Below the pieces are notes generated by a model. That model was not told the origin of the DNA, did no database searches, and worked only from the letters and a program-made list of their open reading frames with translations. This document shows positions 57,254 to 64,000 of a DNA stretch of 64,000 nt, in pieces. Source of the DNA: Phycisphaerae bacterium (GTDB taxonomy: Bacteria; Planctomycetota; Phycisphaerae; UBA1845; UTPLA1). The stretch lies in contig JAHBXN010000002.1 in assembly GCA_019636475.1 (NCBI GenBank), positions 248,001-312,000 on the forward strand, given 5' to 3'. The translations under genes were made by a program, and so were the position numbers. The stretch's first letter is position 1; the number at the start of each line of letters is the position of its first letter.

Positions 57254-58264
57254 TTATCCTGATGGATCGCGCTGCTTATGAATCAGCGACGCATTTCGCT
57301 TCCACATGTCCAATCGCGCCCGCCCGGTCGCTCGGCCCGCGACCGCCCTCTCATACGCCGCCCGATCCCACGAATCGATATCCGATAACCGGGGAAACGC
57401 CGCATCGACGCTGGCCTCCTGACTCGGCGGTCGAAAACGCAGCTCGTGACTCTCAGGCGCATGCCGGTTGTGCGGGCAGACGTCCTGACAGACATCACAT
57501 CCGAACACCCAATCCCCTGTTCTCGTCGAGAGGGTCGGATCAATCTCACTCCGGTGCTCGATCGTCAGATACGAGATGCATCGGCTCGCATCCATAACGT
57601 ACGGAGCGACAAAGGCCTGAGTCGGACAGGCCTCCAGACAGCGCGTGCATGTTCCGCAGTGATCGACCGCAGGCGAGTCCGGAGCAAGTTCAAGGTCAGT
57701 GATCAACTCTCCCAGAAAGAAGTAAGACCCGAGCGATTCGTGCATCACCAACGTGTTCTTGCCGATCCAGCCGACGCCCGACACCGCCGCCAACTCGCGT
57801 TCGAGGATGGCCGAGGTGTCGACGCAGGACTGAACCCGCGGCGCGATCGCCAAGTCAGCCGTATCCGGCGCGTCGATGAAAAATTCCGCCTGAATCCGCC
57901 CCGCCATGCGATCCAGCTTCTCGCGAATGACATCGTGGTAATCTTCGCCCCAGGCATACATCGCCACGCGGCCGCGCGGCTCGTCTATGGGTTTCTCGCG
58001 CGGCGCCTGACGATAGTTCAAAGCAACGACAATGATCGATCGCGCCCAGGGAAGCCACGAACGCACATCAATCCGCGATTCGACATGCCGATGAAGATAG
58101 CCCATCGTCCCGGCATAGCCGCGGGAAAGCCATTCACGAAGGAAATCTGCACGACCGATCGGGGAAGCGGTCGTCACGCCGCAGCGATCGAAGCCCAAAT
58201 CGGCCGCAATTGCCTTAACCCGATTCGAACGGAAAACCGGCGAGTTCGGAGGTTCGTTTGACAT
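57254..58264 (-). CDS. queG: Epoxyqueuosine reductase QueG
   Basis: The 336-residue protein carries the family motif VDTSAILERELA with catalytic Asp149, and two 4Fe-4S clusters from CGTCTRCLEACP (203-213) and CDVCQDVCPHN (256-263), plus Cys229. It is a cobalamin-dependent enzyme that performs the last step of queuosine synthesis in tRNA. Its length and motif order are those of the core family, without the extra HEAT-repeat domain of longer QueG proteins. It is divergent from the next gene with a 69-base spacer. Confidence 0.95.
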   Translation of the reverse strand: MSNEPPNSPVFRSNRVKAIAADLGFDRCGVTTASPIGRADFLREWLSRGYAGTMGYLHRHVESRIDVRSWLPWARSIIVVALNYRQAPREKPIDEPRGRVAMYAWGEDYHDVIREKLDRMAGRIQAEFFIDAPDTADLAIAPRVQSCVDTSAILERELAAVSGVGWIGKNTLVMHESLGSYFFLGELITDLELAPDSPAVDHCGTCTRCLEACPTQAFVAPYVMDASRCISYLTIEHRSEIDPTLSTRTGDWVFGCDVCQDVCPHNRHAPESHELRFRPPSQEASVDAAFPRLSDIDSWDRAAYERAVAGRATGRARLDMWKRNASLIHKQRDPSG

Positions 58265-58333
58265 GGACTACCCGACTTCCTAAATTGAGCCCGAATCGTA
58301 GCGGACGGATCGCGCCGCGTTCAAGGAAGGCAC

Positions 58334-58786
58334 ATGGTATTCAATTACGATTGGTGGAACTTCGGCGCCTATCAGGATCGGCTCCAGGAGGCCAAGCGTC
58401 GCTGCGCGAGCAATCATTTTCCTGATCTGCCGCCGGAAAAGGCCGAGAAGGACTCCCGCTATAAGAAGTTCTTCAAGGAGCTGGAAGCTCGCACCATCGT
58501 CTATCTGCGCGATGGATTTTCCTATGAGATCAAGGATATCGTCCAGCATCAATCCACTGAGACGCTGACGTTTGAGTGCATGGCCGCCGACGAGGCCTAC
58601 AAGGTGGGGAGCTTCGTTGTGACGGTTCCATTTGAGGATATGGTGCGCGTCGAAGTCTTCGCGGTCCATCCGCATGAAAAACCCGAAGACATGCCCTCGA
58701 TCAAGGGCTTCGCCAGTTCAACCGCTCCGCCAACACCTCAGAAACGCGTCGACGATCGCCCCGGCCGCCCTGAAGGGTCCGACTGA
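58334..58786 (+). CDS. Conserved small protein of unknown function
   Basis: The 150-residue product begins MVFNYDWWNFGAYQDRL, has a charged helix with KAEKDSRYKKFFKEL, a beta-rich central part (ARTIVYLRDGFSYEIKDIV) and a proline-rich tail. AAGGAAGG just before the ATG supports the start. I recognise no domain. It is on the same strand as the selenoprotein gene, whose start lies 120 bases downstream, so the two could be cotranscribed. Confidence 0.75.
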   Translation: MVFNYDWWNFGAYQDRLQEAKRRCASNHFPDLPPEKAEKDSRYKKFFKELEARTIVYLRDGFSYEIKDIVQHQSTETLTFECMAADEAYKVGSFVVTVPFEDMVRVEVFAVHPHEKPEDMPSIKGFASSTAPPTPQKRVDDRPGRPEGSD

Positions 58787-58906
58787 TTGTCCTCGCTCGG
58801 CGAAGGTGGCCAAGCTGTGGGTCCGCCAGGTCGCGAACCCCCGCGCGCCATCCAACAAGGGCTTCGCGCGTTCATGCCAACGGATTTTTCCATTCTGGAG
58901 GGAAAC

Positions 58907-59152
58907 ATGACTCACATCACGATTACATATTGCGGCATGTGAAACTACGCTCCGCAAGCTGCCGGTCTGGTAGCGGAATTGGAGGCGAAGTTCGGAAAAG
59001 AGAATCTTCGAGCGGAAACGATCGTTGGATCAAAAGGTGTGTTTGATGTCGTCGTCAATGGCGACCTGATATACAGCAAACACCAAACCGGCACCTTCCC
59101 AAGACTTGGCGAGATTCCCTCCATCCTGCAGATGAAGGGCCTGGCCCCCTAG
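58907..59152 (+). CDS. SelW/Rdx-family selenoprotein (in-frame UGA read as selenocysteine)
   Basis: The frame runs from ATG 58907 to TAG 59150-59152, with one TGA at codon 12 (58940-58942). Read through as selenocysteine (U), the 81-residue protein begins MTHITITYCGMUNYAPQAAG. The CxxU motif sits after a first beta strand, as in SelW and the SelT/SelW/SelH (Rdx) thioredoxin-like family (PF10262). The second half, GVFDVVVNGDLIYSKHQTG followed by TFP, is the conserved C-terminal block of that family. GGAGG lies five bases before the ATG. The frame resumes in the same register after TGA and keeps family similarity to its end, which argues strongly against a pseudogene. The likely role is a small redox protein; the partner is unknown. 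Selenocysteine insertion needs selA, selB, selC and selD, which are not in this window. Confidence 0.88.
58940..58987 (+). promoter_or_regulatory. Bacterial SECIS-like hairpin downstream of UGA
   Basis: Immediately after the UGA, a two-tier stem can form. The lower stem pairs 58948-58953 (CGCTCC) with 58981-58984 plus 58986-58987 (GGAG, CG), with one bulged G. The upper stem pairs 58958-58963 (GCTGCC) with 58969-58974 (GGTAGC), including one G-T pair. The apical loop is GGTCT (58964-58968), the same GGUCU as in the E. coli fdhF element, and begins 21 bases after the UGA. It lies inside the coding region, as bacterial SECIS elements do. Confidence 0.75.
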
Positions 59153-59231
59153 CGGCCGTTCGTCGCGCCGAGCGGCCGGAGCCTCCGGACACCGCCGCGA
59201 TCAAGCGAACCGGTGCCATGCCACCGTCGAG

Positions 59232-59259
59232 GTGAAAATTCTCCACGGGACGCTAGAAT
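59232..59259 (+). promoter_or_regulatory. Possible promoter before the 201-residue orphan gene
   Basis: GTGAAA (59232-59237) and TAGAAT (59254-59259) are 16 bases apart and about 49 bases upstream of the ATG at 59308. The -10 box matches five of six consensus bases and the -35 box four of six. It lies downstream of the selenoprotein stop. Confidence 0.3.
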
Positions 59260-59307
59260 TCCGCGAGGCCAGACCGATCTCTAACCCTGATCGAAGAAAC
59301 ACCATCT

Positions 59308-59913
59308 ATGAGCGATTTCGAGATATCCCGACCGACCGGCAAATGCTGCGTGACCCAGGCGGCATTTGTCGAAGAGCAGGAATTTTTCACTGTCGTGGTC
59401 GAAACCGAATCAGGCCTTGAACGCCGCGACTACTCACTCGATGCGTGGACCGGACCGCCCGATGGCGCGTTGTGCTATTACAAGACGCGCATGCCAAAGC
59501 GAGATCAACCCAAACGCCTGCTCGTTGATGACAGCGCGCTCGTGAGCTTCTTCAAGGCATTGGCGGACGCGTCCCACCCGACAAAGCAACGATTTCGATT
59601 CGTGCTGGCACTCATACTCCTCCGCAAGAGATTGCTGAAGTACGAACGCACAATCCGCGAAAACGACACGGAAATCTGGGAAATGCGGCTCGTGCGCGAA
59701 AAAACCAGTCATCGGGTCCATAATCCGGTGCTTCGAGAAGATGAAATCGCAGCTGTCAGCGCCGAGCTTGGCTCAATCCTTCACGGGTTCGCCGTCGAGG
59801 CCATCGAATCAGAATCGACTGCACCCGTTGATGACTCGCCCTCCAATGAAGCGACGGATCGACTTTCCTGCGATCAGGAAATGGAACCGTCGCCGGAAGG
59901 GACATTGATATGA
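59308..59913 (+). CDS. Conserved orphan protein
   Basis: The 201-residue product begins MSDFEISRPTGKCCVTQAAF. The GKCCVTQ pair of cysteines, the ALCYYKTRMPKRDQPK segment and a helical region with FRFVLALILLRKRLLKYER suggest a small soluble protein with a zinc-ribbon-like start. The tail is acidic and disordered. It overlaps the next lipoprotein gene by four bases (ATGA at 59910-59913). I recall similar proteins in planctomycete genomes next to a lipoprotein and RDD membrane protein, but there is no known function. Confidence 0.75.
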   Translation: MSDFEISRPTGKCCVTQAAFVEEQEFFTVVVETESGLERRDYSLDAWTGPPDGALCYYKTRMPKRDQPKRLLVDDSALVSFFKALADASHPTKQRFRFVLALILLRKRLLKYERTIRENDTEIWEMRLVREKTSHRVHNPVLREDEIAAVSAELGSILHGFAVEAIESESTAPVDDSPSNEATDRLSCDQEMEPSPEGTLI

Positions 59914-60848
59914 GCAGCATTCGACAAACATCGACATCCAATCGCACTCTCGGTCGTGCCGGCGGATGCGCCGGCTTGCTCCTGGGCATGGTTTTCTTTC
60001 TCGGAGCCGCTTGCAATCCTCCCGAGGGCGGCCCCGTCCGCCAGAGCGGCAGACAAAAGCCCTCGCGAAATCTCAGCGAAATCGTCAGCACCATCGAGGA
60101 AAATGCGTCGCGACTCGATCGGGCCCTGTGGTCCAAGTCCGTTCGAGTCACCGCGCGCATCGCCGATCGAAAAGGCAAGGAGCATGTCTATTCCTTCGAC
60201 GGCAGCCTGCTGTTCCGCCATCCGCGCTCGCTCAACATGAGCATGCGCCACGGGCTGGGCGGGAACACGGTGATGCAGGTCGGCTCAAACGATGGAGAGT
60301 ATTGGGCCTGGATCGAGCCGGAGATACAACAGATGTGGTGGGGACATCACAGTAACTCCGGTCGCGATTGCGTGGAGCGCATCTCATTCCGCCCGGAGCA
60401 AATGGTTGCAGCGCTGGGCATCGGCGGCCTGCCCACCGGCGATCCCAACTTGTCGGGACCGACACTCGAAGCGGGCAAACAGTACGACATTATTAACTAT
60501 ACGTCGCCGTCCGTCGGCGGCGATTCTTATGTCTCGCGGCAGTACTACGTCGATCGGAGACCGCCCTATCAGGTTCGCCTGATCGCCGCGCTCGACCACC
60601 GTGGACGCAAGACGATGACCGCTTACCTGGACGACTACAAACCCACTTGGAACGGCGGCCCGGTCGTGCCGAGCGGCATCAGCATCTTCTGGCCTGAGGA
60701 AGGCGGAAAGTTCACGATCAAACTGAACGGCGTCACAGGCAAGTCGGACGGCGAAATCTCCAACTCAGCGTTCATCAGACCGCAAGGCGACCAACTGCCG
60801 GCCCGCGTTCGCTCGAACATCGTACAAATTGACGCCGCCTGCAATTAA
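59910..60848 (+). CDS. Outer-membrane-type lipoprotein of unknown function
   Basis: The 312-residue protein has a signal segment (GLLLGMVFFLGAACNPP) with a lipobox-like GAAC, then a beta-rich body with LolA/LppX-like character: VRVTARIADRKGKEHVYSFDG, SLNMSMRHGLGG, VMQVGSNDGEYWAWIEP and PYQVRLIAALDHRGRKTM. This pattern is typical of the lipoprotein-carrier fold, which holds lipid or lipopeptide in a half-barrel. It overlaps the previous gene by four bases and is followed by the RDD gene, so the three form an operon. Confidence 0.82.
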   Translation: MSSIRQTSTSNRTLGRAGGCAGLLLGMVFFLGAACNPPEGGPVRQSGRQKPSRNLSEIVSTIEENASRLDRALWSKSVRVTARIADRKGKEHVYSFDGSLLFRHPRSLNMSMRHGLGGNTVMQVGSNDGEYWAWIEPEIQQMWWGHHSNSGRDCVERISFRPEQMVAALGIGGLPTGDPNLSGPTLEAGKQYDIINYTSPSVGGDSYVSRQYYVDRRPPYQVRLIAALDHRGRKTMTAYLDDYKPTWNGGPVVPSGISIFWPEEGGKFTIKLNGVTGKSDGEISNSAFIRPQGDQLPARVRSNIVQIDAACN

Positions 60849-60972
60849 GCCGGGAACGGGCTGCCCGGCTCCGAAACTGAATCGCGATCTTCGTTTTTCA
60901 AGAAACCATCAATTCGGCGCCGGCAGCTCATCGCGCTTGGCGTCGAGGCGGGAATCCGCTCTGATACTGAGA

Positions 60973-62739
60973 ATGATTAATCATCCCAACTTACGCCGTC
61001 GGCTGCTTCTTACTCTTTTTCTGACCGTCACGATGACGGGTACACAAACCCGGACGGCTCAAGCCCAGCAGTCTGAATGGAAGCCCGTCCGCCTGTGGGT
61101 TTCCGGAAGCAAGGAACAGGTCTGGGTCGTCGCGTCAAACACCGTCAAGTCCGGGGATACTTCGGGGGAATATCGGTTCTGGTGGACCAGCAACCAATCG
61201 GGCGCCCAGGATCGCATTCCGACTTCCTCGATTTTTCTTCAACCCTTTCACGGCGAAATTCTCGCCTTGGGTACCGATTCGGATGGTGCCAAGGTGCTCG
61301 CGTCGAATTTCAACATATACAGCTACGCGCCAGGCAAACCTGAGGAAATTGCAGCGCTCTGGCGAGCCGTCGCCAATGATCCGCCCCTGGCATGGGCGGG
61401 GGACGATTCACAGCCGATCACCCTCGCCGTGGTCAAGACAGCCTCGCTTGTCCCCATCACGAGAGAGTCAAATGCTCCGGCAGCGGAACAGCCCGCAACA
61501 AAGTCGGCGTCAGGCGGGGAGGACGCGCTGCCTGAATGGTTCGCTCCCTACAAAGGCGATACGGAAACGCCCGAGACGCCCTACACCCTGCTCACCTTGC
61601 GGCGCGGATTCTGGCGCAGGCTTGCAGTCCCCATCGAATCCGACCAGCGCATTCAGTTCTGGATTGCCGGCCGATCCGACCGCGTCTTTCTGTTCTGGCG
61701 AGGTCCGGACAATGTCGTCCGATTCATCGAACACTCGGCCGGTGAATGGTCCGCTCCCAGAACTGTCACCAGTGATCCCGACCTCCGCCAGGCGTGGGCG
61801 GGCAGCACGCCGAATGGCCCCATCTTCATTGCCGGCATCGGTCCCGATGTAAGGTCCGTCAAGCTGGAACTCCACACCCTCGGCGCGAATGACCAATGGT
61901 CAGCCATCGGAACCGCGCGCGAAGGAACGGACTATCTCACGGTTGACGCGCTCACCACGGGTGTCGGCCTGGCGATGGGCCGGATCGCGGTGGCCCGCGT
62001 CGGCGATCTCGACCAGATCCAGTTCGCATGGGCGGATGCCGAAGGATCACCCGTGCTGCGCTTCGAGACGCTGACCTCGCAAGTGGATACAGGGACCGCC
62101 ACCACCACATGGCGATCAATGATCTTCCCGTTTGTCGTCCTCATCCTCATGACTTCCATCCTGGTGATGCGCCGCGAACAGGTGATGCAGCCCGCCGTAC
62201 TGCCGCAGGGGCTGGCGATCGCTCCGGTCTGGAAGCGCGTCGCGGCGACGTTTTTTGATTTCATGCCGGCGATGTTCGCGGGCAGCTTCGTCATGGCATC
62301 GCTGCAACAGGAGCTGGGATTGCCGTCTGATCCATCGCTCATCCTCGAGTATCTTCAGAACAACCCCGAAGCGCTCGGAAGCACGATTCCAGTGTACCTC
62401 GTCGTGACGCTCGTCTACAGCCTCTGGTGTCTGGGTTGGGAACTGGCGTCGGGCACTACACTCGGCAAGCGAGTCTTCGGCTGCCGTGTCATCAGCCTCA
62501 GCGGCGGCGCTGCGAGCGCACGGCAGATCATCGTTCGAAACGTCATCCGCATGTTGATGGTGTCAATGGGAGAAACCGGCTGGCTCATCACCCTACTGAC
62601 GATGATCATGCTGACTCGCAATCGTCAGCGTCTGGGCGATGTGCTTGCCGGAACGCTCGTCGTCCATCGCGGTCCGCCCGGCCCCATCCCGATCGCTCGT
62701 ACGACAGACCAGCGCGACGACGAAACGCCGCGCGTCTGA
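60973..62739 (+). CDS. Secreted sensor-like protein with C-terminal RDD membrane domain
   Basis: The 588-residue protein has a signal peptide (LRRRLLLTLFLTVTMTGTQTRTAQA) and a large extracytoplasmic beta-rich part (about 30-415) with propeller-like repeats (LWVSGSKEQVWVVASN; FWIAGRSDRVFLFWRGPDN). A helix follows (about 430-447), then an RDD domain (about 460-575): WKRVAATFFDFMPAMFAG, SGTTLGKRVFGCRVISL and RNRQRLGDVLAGTLVVH. RDD proteins have been linked to transport, but this fusion is unassigned. The ATG at 60973 gives a signal peptide; the in-frame 60829 start overlaps the preceding gene. Confidence 0.85.
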   Translation: MINHPNLRRRLLLTLFLTVTMTGTQTRTAQAQQSEWKPVRLWVSGSKEQVWVVASNTVKSGDTSGEYRFWWTSNQSGAQDRIPTSSIFLQPFHGEILALGTDSDGAKVLASNFNIYSYAPGKPEEIAALWRAVANDPPLAWAGDDSQPITLAVVKTASLVPITRESNAPAAEQPATKSASGGEDALPEWFAPYKGDTETPETPYTLLTLRRGFWRRLAVPIESDQRIQFWIAGRSDRVFLFWRGPDNVVRFIEHSAGEWSAPRTVTSDPDLRQAWAGSTPNGPIFIAGIGPDVRSVKLELHTLGANDQWSAIGTAREGTDYLTVDALTTGVGLAMGRIAVARVGDLDQIQFAWADAEGSPVLRFETLTSQVDTGTATTTWRSMIFPFVVLILMTSILVMRREQVMQPAVLPQGLAIAPVWKRVAATFFDFMPAMFAGSFVMASLQQELGLPSDPSLILEYLQNNPEALGSTIPVYLVVTLVYSLWCLGWELASGTTLGKRVFGCRVISLSGGAASARQIIVRNVIRMLMVSMGETGWLITLLTMIMLTRNRQRLGDVLAGTLVVHRGPPGPIPIARTTDQRDDETPRV

Positions 62740-62748
62740 CATCCTGCG

Positions 62749-64000
62749 TCAGGCCGTTCTCTCCGATTCGGCTCCACGTGCGCCCATCCTCGCCGACCTT
62801 CGCTGGTACAACAGCGATGCGCTGAGTAACAGGACGCCCAGGACGACGAACGAGACGATTCGAAAAACCATCTCCAGGTAGGAAAGGTCGACCAGCACGA
62901 CCTTCAGCAGCGTCAGTCCGAAGCAGGTGATCGCCATGAAGCGGAGCGATGAATTCGTGCTGACAAATCCGACGATCAGAATCGCCGTCGCGCCGAGGCT
63001 CCAATACACCGACAGAATCATGTGCATCGTGCGGCGAGGATCCGCAAACGATCGACCCCAGTCTTCGTGCTCAAAAATGCGCACGATCTCGAATGAACCG
63101 CTGGCGAGTATCGTCAACGCGCAGAAAAGCGGCATCGCGTAAACCAATCTGCGACACGCCGCCCCACCCGGAGAAGCCGAATCATCACATCGAAGGAACC
63201 GACCGCAGACCAGCGTCGCCAGCGCCACAAGTAAGCCGGTGATGACCGCCCGATTCAGCACGATTCCGCTCAAATTCACGATCGAGCCGTCGTCCCACGG
63301 CGCGGCGAGATCGAAAAACAGGAACTTAAGGCAACTGGTCAGCACGATCGCAGCCGGTACAACCGACAGCGTCACATCGCGCTGGGTGATTCCCAGCCAG
63401 AATGCCGCCAGCCCCAGCCAATGACACGTCGCCAGATACCGATCGTAGTGTGACGCGGTGATCGTGAAGAATATCACACAGCCGACGAAGACAACCGATG
63501 CGGCCATTCGCCGATCCATGTCGCTCGACGGACGATTCAGTCGTAACAGGGCCCCCGATCCGAAGGCACAGGCAACAAGAAAATACGAAAGAACAATTGA
63601 CTTTGAAAGATACCAGTCACCGAATGTGACAAATGCCGCCCGCAACGATTCGTTCACCATCTCCAGGCCGATCAGATGCACGGCGGCAGCAACAAGAACG
63701 GCGAATCCCTTTACGCGAATCCAGGCAGTCGGGTAACGTCGGCAGAACGCGAATGTGATCACGCCCTGCATTCCCCACGCCGCCACCACCCACTCATGGT
63801 CAAACTGAATGGGAGCAAACAGCGCCAGAATCCACGCACCATCAAGCCAATGCGCAAGCCGGGCGGACTTCGCGGCCTCATTCGCGCCGGCCAGTCGCCA
63901 TCCCGCCATCCAATTCAAGCCCGCCAGCGCGAGACAAAGGCCCCCCATGTAGCGGGAGTAGCTCGGCTCAGCCAGAAGATAGAACACGGTGAAGTATGCG
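62749..64000 (-). CDS. DUF2339-like polytopic membrane protein, N-terminus beyond the window
   Basis: The frame is open from the right edge and ends at 62749, giving at least 415 residues. It has about 10 to 12 hydrophobic helices. The short hydrophilic loops, the WLDGAWILALFAPIQFDHEW and VYWSLGATAILIVGFVSTN segments and the C-terminal FGLTLLKVVLVDLSYLEMVFR-type pattern are those of the C-terminal half of DUF2339 proteins, which usually have about 900-1200 residues. It is convergent with the RDD gene. The function of the family is unknown. Confidence 0.8.
   Translation of the reverse strand, partial: AYFTVFYLLAEPSYSRYMGGLCLALAGLNWMAGWRLAGANEAAKSARLAHWLDGAWILALFAPIQFDHEWVVAAWGMQGVITFAFCRRYPTAWIRVKGFAVLVAAAVHLIGLEMVNESLRAAFVTFGDWYLSKSIVLSYFLVACAFGSGALLRLNRPSSDMDRRMAASVVFVGCVIFFTITASHYDRYLATCHWLGLAAFWLGITQRDVTLSVVPAAIVLTSCLKFLFFDLAAPWDDGSIVNLSGIVLNRAVITGLLVALATLVCGRFLRCDDSASPGGAACRRLVYAMPLFCALTILASGSFEIVRIFEHEDWGRSFADPRRTMHMILSVYWSLGATAILIVGFVSTNSSLRFMAITCFGLTLLKVVLVDLSYLEMVFRIVSFVVLGVLLLSASLLYQRRSARMGARGAESERTA

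Noticed and set aside
58907-58942. The selenoprotein frame as a 11-residue peptide or a nonsense pseudogene
   Set aside because: The frame continues without other stops, matches the SelW family on both sides of the TGA, the TGA is at the expected Sec position, and a SECIS-like hairpin follows. A decayed gene would not keep this combination.
58718-58957. Minus-strand frame of 79 codons across the selenoprotein start
   Set aside because: It has no ribosome site or domain signal and conflicts with the strongly supported selenoprotein reading frame on the plus strand.

Overview
The window is GC-rich, densely coding bacterial DNA, by eye about 60% GC, with frequent GTG and TTG starts. The gene content points to a planctomycete, probably of the Phycisphaerae type. 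The evidence is a MoxR/DUF58/BatA/VWA/DUF4175-like cluster with a terpenoid-cyclase-fold protein and an NPCBM protein, tandem SPFH proteins beside an ABC exporter, PilZ and HD-GYP signalling, a kinase with tandem TPRs, and many membrane or lipoproteins of no clear family. This assignment is inferred from gene content; no rRNA or other marker gene is present. I saw no tRNA, rRNA, CRISPR array, insertion sequence, integrase or prophage gene.

Layout. 1-13.2 kb: one long minus-strand operon reading moxR, DUF58, BatA-type, VWA, DUF4175-like coiled-coil protein, small secreted protein, prenyltransferase/squalene-oxidase-repeat protein, NPCBM protein (cut by the left edge). 13.4-18.5 kb: plus-strand YdjM-like membrane hydrolase with TPRs, NAD-dependent sugar epimerase and alpha-glucan phosphorylase. 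18.5-25.1 kb: minus-strand signalling and pilus block (PilZ-receiver-Hpt-like protein, Ser/Thr kinase homologue with TPRs, Tad/CpaC-type secretin, PilZ protein), divergent from a CpaE-like ATPase. 26.8-29.1 kb: UDP-GlcNAc 2-epimerase and a GT4 glycosyltransferase. 29.1-32.4 kb: P1B metal ATPase and an ABC-2 permease (minus). 33.0-42.6 kb: plus-strand run of three SPFH proteins, an ABC ATPase, a second ABC-2 permease and a membrane-anchored helical protein. 42.9-46.8 kb: small orphan, zinc aminopeptidase-like lipoprotein, peptidoglycan amidase lipoprotein, two small membrane proteins and an acyl-CoA thioesterase. 46.9-50.9 kb: GntR-LacI hybrid regulator, isochorismatase-family hydrolase, REC-GAF-HD-GYP phosphodiesterase. 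51.2-57 kb: conserved minus-strand group pgpH, ybeY, inactive nitrilase homologue, corC, recO. 57.3-64 kb: queG, a small conserved protein, a selenoprotein, three plus-strand genes (orphan, lipoprotein, RDD membrane protein) and a DUF2339-like membrane protein cut by the right edge.

The most notable discovery is at 58907-59152. It is an 81-residue SelW/Rdx-family selenoprotein with an in-frame UGA in a Cys-x-x-Sec motif. The UGA is followed by a two-tier hairpin whose apical loop is GGUCU, the loop of the E. coli fdhF SECIS element. Conventional gene callers break or miss this gene. Secondary points are three proteins that keep a fold but lack catalytic residues (a pseudokinase, an Hpt domain without its histidine, a nitrilase homologue without its Glu-Lys-Cys triad), and the triple-SPFH/ABC exporter module, which may be an uncharacterised envelope complex.
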